In this document: positions 51,733 to 60,859 of the stretch, piece after piece | Position numbering within the stretch: position 1 is the stretch's first letter | How the letters are laid out: every line of letters begins with the position of its first letter | NCBI RefSeq assembly: GCF_000337135.1 | Contig: NZ_AOIN01000096.1 | Span: 68,098 to 132,097 of the forward strand | DNA: 64,000 nt | From: Natrialba chahannaoensis JCM 10990 | GTDB taxonomy: Archaea > Halobacteriota > Halobacteria > Halobacteriales > Natrialbaceae | Direction of reading: 5' to 3' | The notes under the pieces: model-generated | The model's input: the letters and a program-made list of their open reading frames with translations, nothing else | What the model was told of the DNA's origin: nothing | Databases searched by the model: none | Position numbers and translations under genes: made by a program

Positions 51733-53249
51733 CGCTCCTCACCTCCGTCGGCTCGCACGGTTGCATCGCTGTGTTCGATCGCCTCAAAGTCGAAGTCGTC
51801 GGGGTTGACGAGGCTGACGACGAGGGTAAGCGTGATCGCGATCGCGTGACCGATCGCCATGATCTGCCAAAGTGGGAATTCCGTCCACAGCGGAAGCGCG
51901 GGGCTCCCGAGGAAGAGGTAGGCCGAGACGAGCTGACTGCAGACGACACCGGTGATGAAGCCGGTCGAACTGGTCTTGTGCCAGAATAACGAGAGCGCGA
52001 ACGGTCCCGCAAGGCCGGTCGCACCGATCCCGCTCGCCAGCAACAGCGTCACGAAGCCGACGTTGTCGAGTGCCCAGACGGTGCCGATAAAGATGATAAA
52101 CGCGAAGAAGATGCTCGCGCCCCGAGCGACCCAGAGCTGTGCCTCGTCGCTTGCGTCACGGCTGACGTTCTGGTAGAAGATGTCTCGCGAGGTGAGGCTG
52201 GCGAGTGCAGTCAGGTACGAGTCCGTCGAGGAGCCAAGTACCATCAACAGGACGAGCATGAAGAGGATGAGCGACCACTCCGGCAGGAGGCCAAGCGCCT
52301 CGATCGAGAGGTTCTCGGGATGGACGCCACCTTCGCCAGTGAAGTCGATTTCGAACGCCGCGAGCCCGACGAAGCCGATGACGGCGTACATCGAAATGAT
52401 GGTGAAGACGCCGATTGCACCGATTGTCAGGAAGCGGGTGGTCTTATCGCGGCGCACGGCGAAGACACGCTGCCAGGTCGAGAGACTGACGATCCCCCAG
52501 ACACCGAGTCCGAGGGCGTACGGCAGGAAGAAATCGCCGATCGGATCGAAGTGTTGCATGCTCAGGTAGACCGAGGCTTCCTCGCCGAGGTTTGAAATCA
52601 TATCCTCGTAGACGAGGCCGGGGCCGCCGGCCTCGAATAGCAACAGGGGAATGAACAGGACGACAAGAATGATAGCGCTGACGAACTGGACGAAGTCGGT
52701 CGTCAGCGATCCCCACAGACCACCGACGAGGATGTACAGTCCGATAATGAGCATGAGCAGCCCCATCACGACGTTCGGATCGATACCGGTCAGGCCACCG
52801 ATGACGAAGCCGCCGACGTAGAGCTGGACGATACCGCCGAGCACCATCGTGTAGAGGATGACCAGCACGACCACGAGGTGTGCTCGCCGACCGAAGCGTT
52901 CGATGAAGTACTCGCTGTAAGTGTACCCCTGTGGGAAGAGTCGGCGCATCCGGAGTGCGAACGGTATCACGAGCAGGCCGGAGAGAACCGCTGGTGCGGC
53001 GTACATCCACGTCCCGGCAATGCCGACGAAGCCGACGTACTCGGGGACGCCCACGACGTCGCCGGCCCACATCCACGTCACGGCGAAGCTCGCCGTCGCG
53101 AGTCCGAGTTGCGCTCGCCCACCCGCAGTGACAAACTCGGACGTGTCGTCGACACCCTGCTGGCGGTAGATGTAGTACGCCAGCGCGAGCATCATCCCTC
53201 CCCAGAGCCCGATAAGCGCATACCCAGTTGCCGCACTAACCACGCTCAT
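51729..53249 (-). CDS. Sodium:solute symporter (SSS family)
   Basis: 506 residues, about 13 hydrophobic helices. SSS family marks: the LWGGMMLALAYYIYRQQ start, TAGGRAQLGLATASFAVTWMWAGDVVGVPEYV, TDFVQFVSAIILVV and VLGSSTDSYLTALASLTSRDIFYQNV (the unwound sodium-site helix). Na+-coupled uptake; by subgroup it resembles urea/proline/unknown-solute carriers, and the substrate is not readable. ATG 53249 is preferred to GTG 53252. The promoter has a TATA-like tttatat (plus strand 53337-53344) and an upstream inverted repeat at 53363. Downstream it overlaps the small membrane subunit. Confidence 0.93.
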   Translation of the reverse strand: MSVVSAATGYALIGLWGGMMLALAYYIYRQQGVDDTSEFVTAGGRAQLGLATASFAVTWMWAGDVVGVPEYVGFVGIAGTWMYAAPAVLSGLLVIPFALRMRRLFPQGYTYSEYFIERFGRRAHLVVVLVILYTMVLGGIVQLYVGGFVIGGLTGIDPNVVMGLLMLIIGLYILVGGLWGSLTTDFVQFVSAIILVVLFIPLLLFEAGGPGLVYEDMISNLGEEASVYLSMQHFDPIGDFFLPYALGLGVWGIVSLSTWQRVFAVRRDKTTRFLTIGAIGVFTIISMYAVIGFVGLAAFEIDFTGEGGVHPENLSIEALGLLPEWSLILFMLVLLMVLGSSTDSYLTALASLTSRDIFYQNVSRDASDEAQLWVARGASIFFAFIIFIGTVWALDNVGFVTLLLASGIGATGLAGPFALSLFWHKTSSTGFITGVVCSQLVSAYLFLGSPALPLWTEFPLWQIMAIGHAIAITLTLVVSLVNPDDFDFEAIEHSDATVRADGGEER

Positions 53250-53612
53250 CACCCACGGCCCGAATCGACGGCTGTCGCCCGCACCGCCGATAGGTGGTAA
53301 GATGTTGCCACATCACTCGATAGTTAGCTGAACGAGATATAAAGATTATGCTACCTGTAACCTAGTCCCAATCGGGACTAAGTAGCACTTTCGTGAGTGA
53401 TATCACTTCCTGCAGAGTATGACCGGGTCGTACAACGTGGCTAATTGGTGGTACAGGTATACCAGTGGGCGAAAATAGCAGTCACAGTCACAACAACGCG
53501 TAACCAGTAGTCAAATCAGAACAGAAACCAGATTCGGATGGTGGGGCTGGCAACGCTATTTCAGCCCTGCCCCACAGCTACATACGGTCACAACAAATAG
53601 CGCAGGTGTTCA
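53250..53612. other. Divergent promoter region of symporter and cyclase genes
   Basis: 363 bases. On the minus strand the tttatat box (53337-53344) precedes the symporter start by about 90 bases, with a predicted transcription start near 53312. A perfect inverted repeat lies just upstream of it (53363-53380). The plus half shows no firm box for the cyclase gene. No gene seen. Confidence 0.6.
53363..53380. promoter_or_regulatory. Inverted repeat upstream of the symporter TATA box
   Basis: TAGTCCC-AATC-GGGACTA: 7-base perfect arms with a 4-base spacer, centred about 30 bases upstream of the minus-strand TATA box. The position suits an activator or substrate-responsive regulator of the symporter operon. 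Confidence 0.5.
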
Positions 53613-54281
53613 ATGTACGTCGATCTCAGCCACCCGATTGAGGCCGGAATGCCGGTGTTCCCCGACGATCCGACAGTCGACCAGGGCGACGCGGCGTCGA
53701 TCGAAGACGACGGCTACCGCGTCACGAACCTCCACTGTGGCAGCCATACCGGAACCCACATCGACGCACCAAGTCACACCGAAGCCGACGGCGCTGTCCT
53801 CGACTCGATGCCGATTGAGCGCTTCGTCTTTGACGCCCGCGTCGTCGACTGCACCGGGAAGTCGCCACGAGAGCCGATTCCAGCGGCTGAACTGCCTGAA
53901 GCCGGTACTGAGGCCGACTATGACCTCTTGCTCTGTCGAACTGACTGGGACGAGTACTGGGGTACCGACCGCTACTTCGACCACCCGTATCTGACGCCGG
54001 CTGCCGCCGACCACTGCCGCGGGGCCGGCTGGAACGTCGGACTCGACACACTCAATCCCGATCCGACACCAACCGAGAACGCAGCAGAGTCGGAACCTGT
54101 TGGCTTTCAGGCTCACCAGACGCTCCTCGGAAACGACCTGCTCATCATCGAGAACCTGACAAATATCAGTCAACTTCCGCCCGATCGGACCATCACGCTC
54201 TATGCCTTCCCGCTCGCGCTCGCCGAGGCCGACGGCGCACCGATCCGGGCAGTCGCAGACATCGTATCGACCGACAACTGA
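53613..54281 (+). CDS. Cyclase-family hydrolase (kynurenine-formamidase-like)
   Basis: 222 residues. It begins MYVDLSHPIEAGMPVFPDDP and carries the metal-binding HCGSHTGTHIDAPSHTEADG (HxGTHxDxPxH), the signature of the cyclase/kynurenine formamidase fold, plus RTDWDEYWGTDRYFDHPYLTPAAADH. The C-terminus has QTLLGNDLLIIENLTNI, also typical. Metal-dependent amide or ring hydrolysis is predicted; in haloarchaea it is annotated only as cyclase family. The ATG at 53613 fits the family start. It converges on the DPH6-type gene with an 18-base gap. Confidence 0.9.
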   Translation: MYVDLSHPIEAGMPVFPDDPTVDQGDAASIEDDGYRVTNLHCGSHTGTHIDAPSHTEADGAVLDSMPIERFVFDARVVDCTGKSPREPIPAAELPEAGTEADYDLLLCRTDWDEYWGTDRYFDHPYLTPAAADHCRGAGWNVGLDTLNPDPTPTENAAESEPVGFQAHQTLLGNDLLIIENLTNISQLPPDRTITLYAFPLALAEADGAPIRAVADIVSTDN

Positions 54282-54299
54282 CGCAGACTGGACGAACCA

Positions 54300-55031
54300 C
54301 TATTCGAGCGTCGCATCTGTCACGCGAATCATCCCACGCGTTGCCTCACTATCCCACTCCGTCTCGTACTCGAGTCCAATTCGCTGATCCATGTGCGGGC
54401 CGTCGACCACGAGCGTCTCGAACTCGCCGCCTTCGCCGAGGATGTGGACACCGTACTCCTCGTTGAGCGTCTCGAGTTCGGCTAGCGCCTCCTGGTCGAG
54501 CGTACGGCCGGGCCAGGACTCGTCGAGTCCGTAGGCAGCAGTCTGGATAATCATGATTTCGAAGCCAGCGTCGAGCATCTCCTTGGCCAGGATTCGTGGC
54601 TCTTCCTGCCACAGTGGCGCGAAGAGATCGCACTCGAGTCGGTCGCACATCGCTTCGATTCGGTTCGTCTGGAACTCGCTCTCGACGGCACCGGCGGTGA
54701 CGCCTGCGATGCCGCCGTTGAGGTCGGCATCGAGTTCACGAAGAGCGGCCTCGAGTGGTTCCAGTTCGGCGTCACCCTGTTCGCCGGAGTCGATTGCGCT
54801 GTCGGCGTCGAAGTCGTCGGGATCGACGTTGACGAGTTCGATGCCGGTGCTCTCGGCTGCGAGCGTGGCGAGGTTGGTTGCGGGGACGTGGTACATGTAG
54901 GAGTCTTCGGAGGGGTGGACGGTGACGAGTCGCTGGACGTCGAGGCCGGTTTCGAGGGCCTGGTAAAGCGCCCACGACGAGTCCTTCCCGCCGGAGAAGA
55001 GGCTCACCCATGCACCGTCTTCGTCGTTCAT
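54300..55031 (-). CDS. Diphthine-ammonia ligase-like ATP pyrophosphatase (DPH6 family)
   Basis: 243 residues. The PP-loop SLFSGGKDSSWALYQAL near the start and GEGGEFETLVVDGPHM near the end define the DPH6/MJ0570 family, which amidates diphthine to diphthamide on elongation factor 2 using ammonia and ATP. AGVTAGAVESEFQTNRIE and WQEEPRILAKEML are conserved intermediate blocks. It fits with the translation genes gatB and metG in the window, but it is not in an operon with them. The ATG at 55031 is natural. Confidence 0.9.
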   Translation of the reverse strand: MNDEDGAWVSLFSGGKDSSWALYQALETGLDVQRLVTVHPSEDSYMYHVPATNLATLAAESTGIELVNVDPDDFDADSAIDSGEQGDAELEPLEAALRELDADLNGGIAGVTAGAVESEFQTNRIEAMCDRLECDLFAPLWQEEPRILAKEMLDAGFEIMIIQTAAYGLDESWPGRTLDQEALAELETLNEEYGVHILGEGGEFETLVVDGPHMDQRIGLEYETEWDSEATRGMIRVTDATLE

Positions 55032-55173
55032 ATCGAATGGTCGTTGTGGGAGAGTAAATGGGTACCGAGTCCCGGATTCCGGGTTCCGGGTTCCGAGTCG
55101 TGAGTCAGAACCTATGTCTATGCCTATGCGTGTGCCAGAGTCGTGGGTCCCTGATCGCTAGGAACTCAGGAAC
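55032..55173. other. Intergenic region with heptamer-like repeat B
   Basis: 142 bases between two minus-strand genes. Bases 55074-55095 (ggattccgggttccgggttccg) are a short tandem run of a gggttcc-type 7-base unit. No gene. Confidence 0.7.
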
Positions 55174-56739
55174 CTAGGAACCGCTGGTGTCGCGAGTGTC
55201 GTCCTGGTTCTGTGTCTGGTTTCGGTCGTGGCCCTGCTCGTGTTCGCCTTCGTTAGCGTTTCCGTGTTTGTCCCCGTCCCCGTCCCCGTCCCCGTCCCCG
55301 TCCCCGTCCCCGTCCCCGTCCCCGTCCCCGTCCCCGTCCCCGTCCCCGTCTCCGTGTTCGCACCCGGACTCATGCTCGTGTCCATCCTCACGCCCACGAT
55401 CGCGCTCGCCGTTTGCGGACCGTTCTTGGCGCTGTCCGTGCTCGGATGTCTGCTCTCGATCCGGCGCTGGCTCGTCGTCCGCCGTGACGACTTCGACGTT
55501 TGTGGGCGTCGGAGCGGACATCGGACCATCGGATCCCGGACCTCCGTCAGTCAGTTCGGAGGGGGAACGGGCGTCGGCAGTGCCACCACTGCCACCGGTG
55601 GTACCGCCCGAGGTCCGTCGGTCGTCTGAACCGCTCATCTCACTCGCGATCCAGGCTCCAAGGAGGCTCACTAGAATCGCGCTGACGACGAAGACCGCGA
55701 GTCGCTCGCCCGCCGTTAGCGAGAACCCTTCGACCGTTAGCGGGCCAAATCCTGCTGGTGGGACTGCAAGCGGCTCGATCAGTTGCTGTTGCTCGAGGAA
55801 GTACGCCGTGAATCCACGGACGGCGAGACTGACCGCGACCACGATGAACGGCAGGTTCAGGTAGGAACTCCGTATTGGGTCCTCGCCGATCACCTCGTCT
55901 AACAGTCGGCCGGCGCTGGCAGTGAGCGCTGCCATGGCTAACCAGGGAACGCTGTCGAAGGCGAACTGCACGACAGGGATCCCAACACCCGCGGGATCGT
56001 CAAGATTCGAAACACCAAGTGCACCGAAAAAGAGGCCGACCAACGTCAGCCCGGCGGCGACGACGTAGGTGACGACCGACACCTGTCCGGAGTACAGCGA
56101 CTCGCGGACCTGGTGACCGAATCCGGTCATAATCTCGTCGATGTTGAACCCCTTGTATAGCAAGAAGAGGCCGATAACTGTCGTAATCGCCGCTGCACCC
56201 TCTGCGGGGCTCGTCACCGTCGCGAGCATCGGGAAGACGAGCAAAGTCAACCCAACCGGTATGAGGATCGTCTGCCGGAGCTCCTCGTCCGCGAGGAACT
56301 GCTTTAACAGGTAGTACGTCGACTCGATGTCTCGTGCCTGCCGAACAACGACTCGGTCGACCGAGTCGACCTGCACACGACTCTCGACGATCGGGACCAG
56401 TCGCTCGTCCTCCGCGCTGTCGATGACGACGACCGCGGAGTCAGGATCGTGATCCGCAATGAGCTCGTCAAGCTGGCGGGCGACTGCCCTGTCTGCGGAG
56501 ACCATCGACTCCCGGTCGCCCGAGACAACCGCGACGATCGTCTCCTCGTCCTCATCGCGGAGGCTCTGGGCGACACGCAAGGTTTCGAGAAGCGTGTTCA
56601 CGCCCGAATCCTCCGGATCAGCGAGTCCGATATCGGTCACGAGCGCCCGGACGGCCTCCCACCCGACGATCGGCGATCGGAGACCCGTCTTCCGACCGAC
56701 ATCGTCAGTCCGATCCAGACAGACGACCAGCGTTGTCAC
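55174..56739 (-). CDS. DUF373-family membrane protein with long Gly-Asp repeat tail
   Basis: 521 residues. The soluble N-terminal domain (MTTLVVCLDRTDDVGRKTG, then VVSGDRESMVSADRAVARQLDEL) and following helices (about nine, beginning LRQTILIPVGLTLLVFPMLATV) match DUF373, an archaeal membrane family of unknown role. After the last helix (VFVVSAILVSLLGAWIASEM) comes a roughly 150-residue acidic cytoplasmic tail that includes about 14 consecutive Gly-Asp pairs, encoded by a perfect hexanucleotide repeat (55270-55351), and ends EHEQGHDRNQTQNQ. The tail is unusually long and repetitive, and its length probably varies between strains. It is followed at 113 bases by the S49 peptidase gene on the same strand. 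Confidence 0.85.
   Translation of the reverse strand: MTTLVVCLDRTDDVGRKTGLRSPIVGWEAVRALVTDIGLADPEDSGVNTLLETLRVAQSLRDEDEETIVAVVSGDRESMVSADRAVARQLDELIADHDPDSAVVVIDSAEDERLVPIVESRVQVDSVDRVVVRQARDIESTYYLLKQFLADEELRQTILIPVGLTLLVFPMLATVTSPAEGAAAITTVIGLFLLYKGFNIDEIMTGFGHQVRESLYSGQVSVVTYVVAAGLTLVGLFFGALGVSNLDDPAGVGIPVVQFAFDSVPWLAMAALTASAGRLLDEVIGEDPIRSSYLNLPFIVVAVSLAVRGFTAYFLEQQQLIEPLAVPPAGFGPLTVEGFSLTAGERLAVFVVSAILVSLLGAWIASEMSGSDDRRTSGGTTGGSGGTADARSPSELTDGGPGSDGPMSAPTPTNVEVVTADDEPAPDREQTSEHGQRQERSANGERDRGREDGHEHESGCEHGDGDGDGDGDGDGDGDGDGDGDGDGDGDKHGNANEGEHEQGHDRNQTQNQDDTRDTSGS
55270..55351. repeat. GGGGAC hexanucleotide microsatellite (about 13 units)
   Basis: Tandem gtcccc units on the plus strand, ggggac on the coding strand, read in frame as Gly-Asp dipeptides in the tail of the DUF373 protein. 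The copies are perfect. Each gain or loss of one unit keeps the frame, so length can vary without loss of the protein. Confidence 0.95.
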
Positions 56740-56852
56740 GGTTGCTGTTGCATTCCGTACGACGATAAAACCACTTACTCGAAGTGCACATCGGCACCGA
56801 GTCGCCGCTGGCGACGCGGCGACCCGAACACTACCGGCCGAACGAATCCCAC

Positions 56853-57857
56853 TCAGTTACGCAATCGCAACCGGAACTCCCGGTCTGCTCCGATACCAGC
56901 GATGCCAGCACCGAACGAATAGGCCACTTGCTGAGCACCCGTCCCGAGGCGGGCCATCAACGGCCGCTCCGGTTCGAACTCTTCGATCACGACCTCGTCC
57001 GTCTCGAGTTGATCGGCCAGTTCGTCCTCGAGGTCCCGTCGCGTGCCGAGTTCGTCGACCAGACCCAGCTCGTGGGCCTGCTCGCCCAGATAGATGCGGG
57101 CTTCGGTGTCGCGGACGAACTCCGGGTCCATGCCACGACCGTCGCTAACCCGATTGACGAACGTCTCATAGTAGTCGTCGATCAATCCCTGGAGGTACGC
57201 ACGCTCGTCCTCTTCGAGTTCCTTCAGTGGCGTGCCGGCGTCTTTGAACTCGCCGGCGGCGAAGCGCTCGTAGGAGAGGCCGACCTTCTCGGCGAGGTCG
57301 CTGGCGTTGACGCGCGAGCCGATGACGCCGATAGAGCCCACGATAGAGCCGTCGCGAGCCCAGAGTGCGTCACAGCCGCTTGCGATCCAGTAGCCGCCGC
57401 TCGCACAGACGTCGGTAGCGTAGGCGACCGTCGGGCCGTCGAAGCGCTCGGCGGCGAGTCGAATGTCGTCGCTCGGGACGACCTCACCCCCCGGTGTGTT
57501 CAGTTTCACGAGCAGCGCGTCGACGTTCTCGTCCTCGTCGGCGCGGTCGATCTGGTCGACGACGTCGTCAGCTGGTGTCGACTGCGGCCGCGAGGGAAGT
57601 GGACCGCCGCCACCGCCGTCACGAGTGATCGGCCCCTCGACGGCGACCTCGGCGACGTTGTAGCTCGCGAAGATCGAACTCGCGATGCCGCTGATTACCC
57701 TGATTCCGAGCACGATCACAGCGAGTGCGATGACGAGCCCGAAGAGGTCGGTCAACGAGTCGGGGTACAGAACGAATAAGCCGACACTCAGGATCGCTAC
57801 CGCTACGATTCCGAGCACGACCACGGCGAGCTGTCCGATCTCTCGCGCCTCAACCAT
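56853..57857 (-). CDS. S49-family membrane protease (SppA-like)
   Basis: 334 residues. Two N-terminal hydrophobic helices (LAVVVLGIVAVAILSVGLFVLY, then GLVIALAVIVLGIRVI) anchor a periplasm-facing or extracellular protease domain. The Ser-Lys dyad is visible: Ser in ATDVCASGGYWIASGCD and Lys in RFAAGEFKDAGTPLKELEE, with NTPGGEVVPSD and SIVGSIGVIGSRVN between and before. SppA enzymes digest leftover signal peptides; this shorter form is the archaeal type. ATG 57857 (MVEAREIG) is preferred to GTG 57866. It lies upstream of the DUF373 gene on the same strand, and both are membrane proteins of related topology. Confidence 0.9.
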   Translation of the reverse strand: MVEAREIGQLAVVVLGIVAVAILSVGLFVLYPDSLTDLFGLVIALAVIVLGIRVISGIASSIFASYNVAEVAVEGPITRDGGGGGPLPSRPQSTPADDVVDQIDRADEDENVDALLVKLNTPGGEVVPSDDIRLAAERFDGPTVAYATDVCASGGYWIASGCDALWARDGSIVGSIGVIGSRVNASDLAEKVGLSYERFAAGEFKDAGTPLKELEEDERAYLQGLIDDYYETFVNRVSDGRGMDPEFVRDTEARIYLGEQAHELGLVDELGTRRDLEDELADQLETDEVVIEEFEPERPLMARLGTGAQQVAYSFGAGIAGIGADREFRLRLRN

Positions 57858-58247
57858 CGCAGACACCTCTGTTCATGTCGGTATCTCTGAGTGCTGTCCT
57901 GTTAACCGTTGTCGTCGCGTCTGCGGTTCAAGTATCCAGTATCCAGTAACCGGTAACCGGTACCCAATGCTCACCCACCAACTGCCTGCAGGCCGTCCGC
58001 TCACGAACCATCTAGATGTTCTACATGTGAGATGGAACTGGGCGGAAGGGGACGCAGTTCAGTCTGTAATCGCTGTTGCTGGGAAGTTGCAAAGAGATAC
58101 CCAGATAACAAATTCCTACAGCAACTGCTTGCTCGCTGTTCTCCGTCACCACTTCGTTCGTCCAACTGGTCTCTACTCCACACCAGCGAGAGAAACACGC
58201 TCAACAGTACCGCCGAGCGCGGGACGAATCGAGCCCAGACGACGTGC
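57858..58247. other. Intergenic region with heptamer repeat C
   Basis: 390 bases between two minus-strand genes. It contains the heptamer run at 57931-57965. The first 70 bases hold the S49 gene promoter. No gene recognised: open frames here are short and without family features. Confidence 0.55.
57931..57965. repeat. Heptamer tandem repeat C (5 units)
   Basis: agtatcc, agtatcc, agtaacc, ggtaacc, ggtaccc: five consecutive 7-base units. The middle ones (gtaaccg when shifted) equal units of repeat D at 63921 and of repeat A read in reverse. Confidence 0.85.
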
Positions 58248-59129
58248 TTAGAGCAGTCCCGTCTTCTGGAGCTTCATCAGGTCCTCGGTGTCGAGGGTCT
58301 CGCCCTCCTTGAACTTCTGATAAATCTCCTCGGCCTCTTCTTTGGCCTCTTCTTTCTTCTTGTCGCGTTCGGACTTGCGCTCTTGCTCTTCTTCCTTGTC
58401 GAGTTCGCGCAGGCGCTTCTGGACGCGGACGAAGTCCTCGTGATGCTGGTCGGCCGCCTCCTGGGCCTCGACGAACTTCTCGTGCATCTCGTCGGCCTCG
58501 TCACGGATGTCGTCGGCCTCGCGGTAGGCCTCGATCATCTGGTTGTGATGTTCCTGGGCCTTGTCCGCGAGCTCCGTCACCTTCTGGTGGTGCTGGGATG
58601 CCTCGGAGCGAACCTCCTCAGCTTCCTCAACGAGCCCTTCGAGATCCTCGTTCTGCTCGAGTTTTCCCTTGCGCTCTTCGTACTCCTCACGCTTGGACTC
58701 GATCTTCTCGATGAGTTCCTGCTCTTCCTCACTCGAGAGGACCTCAGTCTGCTGCTTGAACTCGAGTTGCTCGATTTCTTCTTCGAGCTCCTCGAGATCC
58801 TTGCCCTCGTCGAGCTCCATGTCGGACTTGAGCTTGTCGACCTTGTCGAAGAGCTCGTTGGCATCGGCGTTGAGCTCGTTACGCTTGTCCTTGTGTTCCT
58901 GAACCTGCTCGTTGAGCTCGTCGCGCTGTTCGCGGTGCTCCTGGGCTTCGTCGACCTTCTCACGCGTCTTTGCGTTCAGGTCGTCGCGCTTGGAGGCGCG
59001 ATCGGAAGCCATCTGGTTCAGCTCGTTTCGCCGGTCTCGAAGCTGGCCGGCCATCTTGATAAGCTGTCCTTTGGAGTTGTTTTCGAGGTCGTCGTCTGTC
59101 AGTTCGATGTTTTTCGATTCGTCTACCAT
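58248..59129 (-). CDS. Long coiled-coil protein (DUF7121-like)
   Basis: 293 residues, almost entirely charged heptad coiled coil: MAGQLRDRRNELNQMASDRA, KDLEELEEEIEQLEFKQQTEV, then a glutamate/lysine-rich second half ending YQKFKEGETLDTEDLMKLQK. Homologues are common in haloarchaea and are sometimes misannotated as phosphoserine phosphatase or SMC-like ATPase, but no ATPase motif is present. Function unknown; a structural or RNA-associated scaffold is possible. The ATG at 59129 gives a normal acidic N-terminus. It stands alone on the minus strand. Confidence 0.85.
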   Translation of the reverse strand: MVDESKNIELTDDDLENNSKGQLIKMAGQLRDRRNELNQMASDRASKRDDLNAKTREKVDEAQEHREQRDELNEQVQEHKDKRNELNADANELFDKVDKLKSDMELDEGKDLEELEEEIEQLEFKQQTEVLSSEEEQELIEKIESKREEYEERKGKLEQNEDLEGLVEEAEEVRSEASQHHQKVTELADKAQEHHNQMIEAYREADDIRDEADEMHEKFVEAQEAADQHHEDFVRVQKRLRELDKEEEQERKSERDKKKEEAKEEAEEIYQKFKEGETLDTEDLMKLQKTGLL

Positions 59130-59638
59130 GTGTTATTCAAACCTCTGTGCCATACCCGCACCGGCCCGCGATCGCGATGTTACGTTTCGCGTTGGTTGCG
59201 TACTCGCATGTGTTGCGATTTCCGCGTGCGACCGTAGCTGCACCTCCGTCTTCGGCTATCTCTGTGTCAGGAGTCGAGAGTACGGTCGTAATCACGGTTG
59301 TCGCAGTGTACAGCGACTGCTCACGATCTGCGAAATCTCGGTGAATAAGATTTCCTGTCATCGATCGTCGAGCGATACGCGCCCCGGTGGCGTTCTGGTA
59401 CCGGTATCTACTGGAGCCTGTAATTTAAATGTACCGGTCCACAACCCCGTGAAAACCGTTATCAGGGACCGTGTTCCACCCGCTCGCTGGCGCTGGCTGG
59501 TCGACCAGTGTATAAATATGGGTAGTGTGGGCCGATTCTGTCGACCGCGGGTCGACTCATCCAGTCTGCTGTAACGATTTTCCGGAGCAACCGCAGAGCG
59601 GGTCCGGCTGCTCCGGAACTGACGGACAGCAGTCCGTA
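59130..59638. other. Intergenic region, no convincing gene
   Basis: 509 bases between the coiled-coil gene's start and the cetZ stop. A minus-strand frame of 74 codons (59137-59361) has mixed composition and no family features, so I do not call it. The promoter of the coiled-coil gene should lie within about 100 bases of 59130. T/A-rich stretches near 59420-59460 and the ttataaatatgg near 59512-59521 (plus strand) could be promoter-like, but no open frame follows closely. Confidence 0.5.
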
Positions 59639-60721
59639 TTAGAAGAGGTTCTCGAGTCGGTCGTCGGTGAACTGTTCGACGTGGTCAGTCTCCTCGCTGT
59701 CCTGTTCGCGCTGTGCCTCTCGCGCGCGTTCCATGAACTGCTCGATGCGCTGTGAGCGCTCTGCACCGCCGAGAAGGACAAGGGCACCGAGTCGGTCGCT
59801 CTCGAGTGGGAAGTCCCCACCCCGAACTTGCATGCTGCCAGTTTCGTCCTCGAGCCAGCGGCGAGACTTCTCGACACCCTTACGCGGAATCTTTTCGGGG
59901 TCGCCGGCGATGACGAGCAGGGCGGAATCAGCCGTTGTCGCATCCGGCAGACTCGTCCCGGTCAGGAGTGCCTGTCGGGAGACGCTCATCGCCGTCCGAA
60001 CGTTCTCGGCGCTGTCGTCGCTTGCGACCTCGCTCGCATACCCCAGGGTTGCAATGCCGCCGCTTCGAAGCGTGTTGATCACTTCACTCGAGTCCACCAC
60101 GCTCTCGCCGACACCCTCCGTTGCTTCGCCGGAAGCGAACAGGAGACCGACGCGGCGGGCGATCTTCTGGTTAATCGTCTTGAACGCGCCCTCGACGCTC
60201 TCGCCCTGTTCGTGCCAGGCGTCGTTGTCGATGAGGAGGGTCGCGTCGGCCTCGCGAGCGAGTGTCTTCAGCGAGCGGCCGGCGTTAGCCTGATAGAGCG
60301 CGCCTTCGTTGCGCCCTGGGAGGACGCCGAGAGCGTAGACGGGAACGTCGTACACCTGCTGGAGATGATGGACGAGCACCGGCGCGCCGCCGCTGCCGGT
60401 GCCGCCGCCGAGACCGGCGACGACGAAGATCGCTTCGGCACTCGAGGTCACACGACCATCCAGGGCACCCAACACCTGCTGAATGTCCGATTGCATAACC
60501 TCGGTTCCGAGTTCGTTGTCGCCACCGACCCCATGGCCGTTGACGCGATCTGCACCGATTAGCTGTGTGTCGACTACCTGGAGGGACCGAAGGTCGGGTT
60601 TCGCGGAGTTGACTGCCAGCGCGCCACGGACTGCACCAAAGCCCATGTCTGCATCGAATCGAGCGAGTCGTTCCGTGACCTTCCCGCCGGCCTGACCGAC
60701 TCCGATCAGGGCAACTTTCAT
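59639..60721 (-). CDS. cetZ: CetZ tubulin/FtsZ-superfamily GTPase
   Basis: 360 residues. It begins MKVALIGVGQAGGKVTERLARFD and has the GTP-binding tubulin signature VAGLGGGTGSGGAPVLVHHL, GVGGDNELGTEVM, and LPGRNEGALYQANAGRSLKTL, with DNDAWHEQGESVEGAFKTINQKIARRVG in the T7-like region. This is the haloarchaeal CetZ group (most like CetZ2-type proteins), which polymerises and controls cell shape and motility rather than division. ATG 60721 is chosen at the conserved start; the frame is open to 60832. A disordered polar tail ends EQFTDDRLENLF. It is divergent from the DUF5791 gene. Confidence 0.94.
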   Translation of the reverse strand: MKVALIGVGQAGGKVTERLARFDADMGFGAVRGALAVNSAKPDLRSLQVVDTQLIGADRVNGHGVGGDNELGTEVMQSDIQQVLGALDGRVTSSAEAIFVVAGLGGGTGSGGAPVLVHHLQQVYDVPVYALGVLPGRNEGALYQANAGRSLKTLAREADATLLIDNDAWHEQGESVEGAFKTINQKIARRVGLLFASGEATEGVGESVVDSSEVINTLRSGGIATLGYASEVASDDSAENVRTAMSVSRQALLTGTSLPDATTADSALLVIAGDPEKIPRKGVEKSRRWLEDETGSMQVRGGDFPLESDRLGALVLLGGAERSQRIEQFMERAREAQREQDSEETDHVEQFTDDRLENLF

Positions 60722-60859
60722 ACAGCTATCGTATGAGGGCAAGGTGTTGAACGTTCCGGTGTGCATACCAGTTGCTCGTGACAGTGAGAGAGTCGAACGC
60801 GCCACCGACTCCCGACGCGGATGATAATCCACTTGTGGCCTCCCACTGTCACTCCCGGT

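Noticed and set aside
55187..55864. A plus-strand frame rich in Pro-Ser repeats across the hexamer microsatellite.
   Set aside because: It is the antisense reading of the Gly-Asp tail; the sense frame continues a conserved DUF373 protein.
59137..59361. A 74-codon minus-strand frame upstream of the coiled-coil gene.
   Set aside because: No family features or hydrophobic pattern, and it would occupy the promoter of the neighbouring gene.
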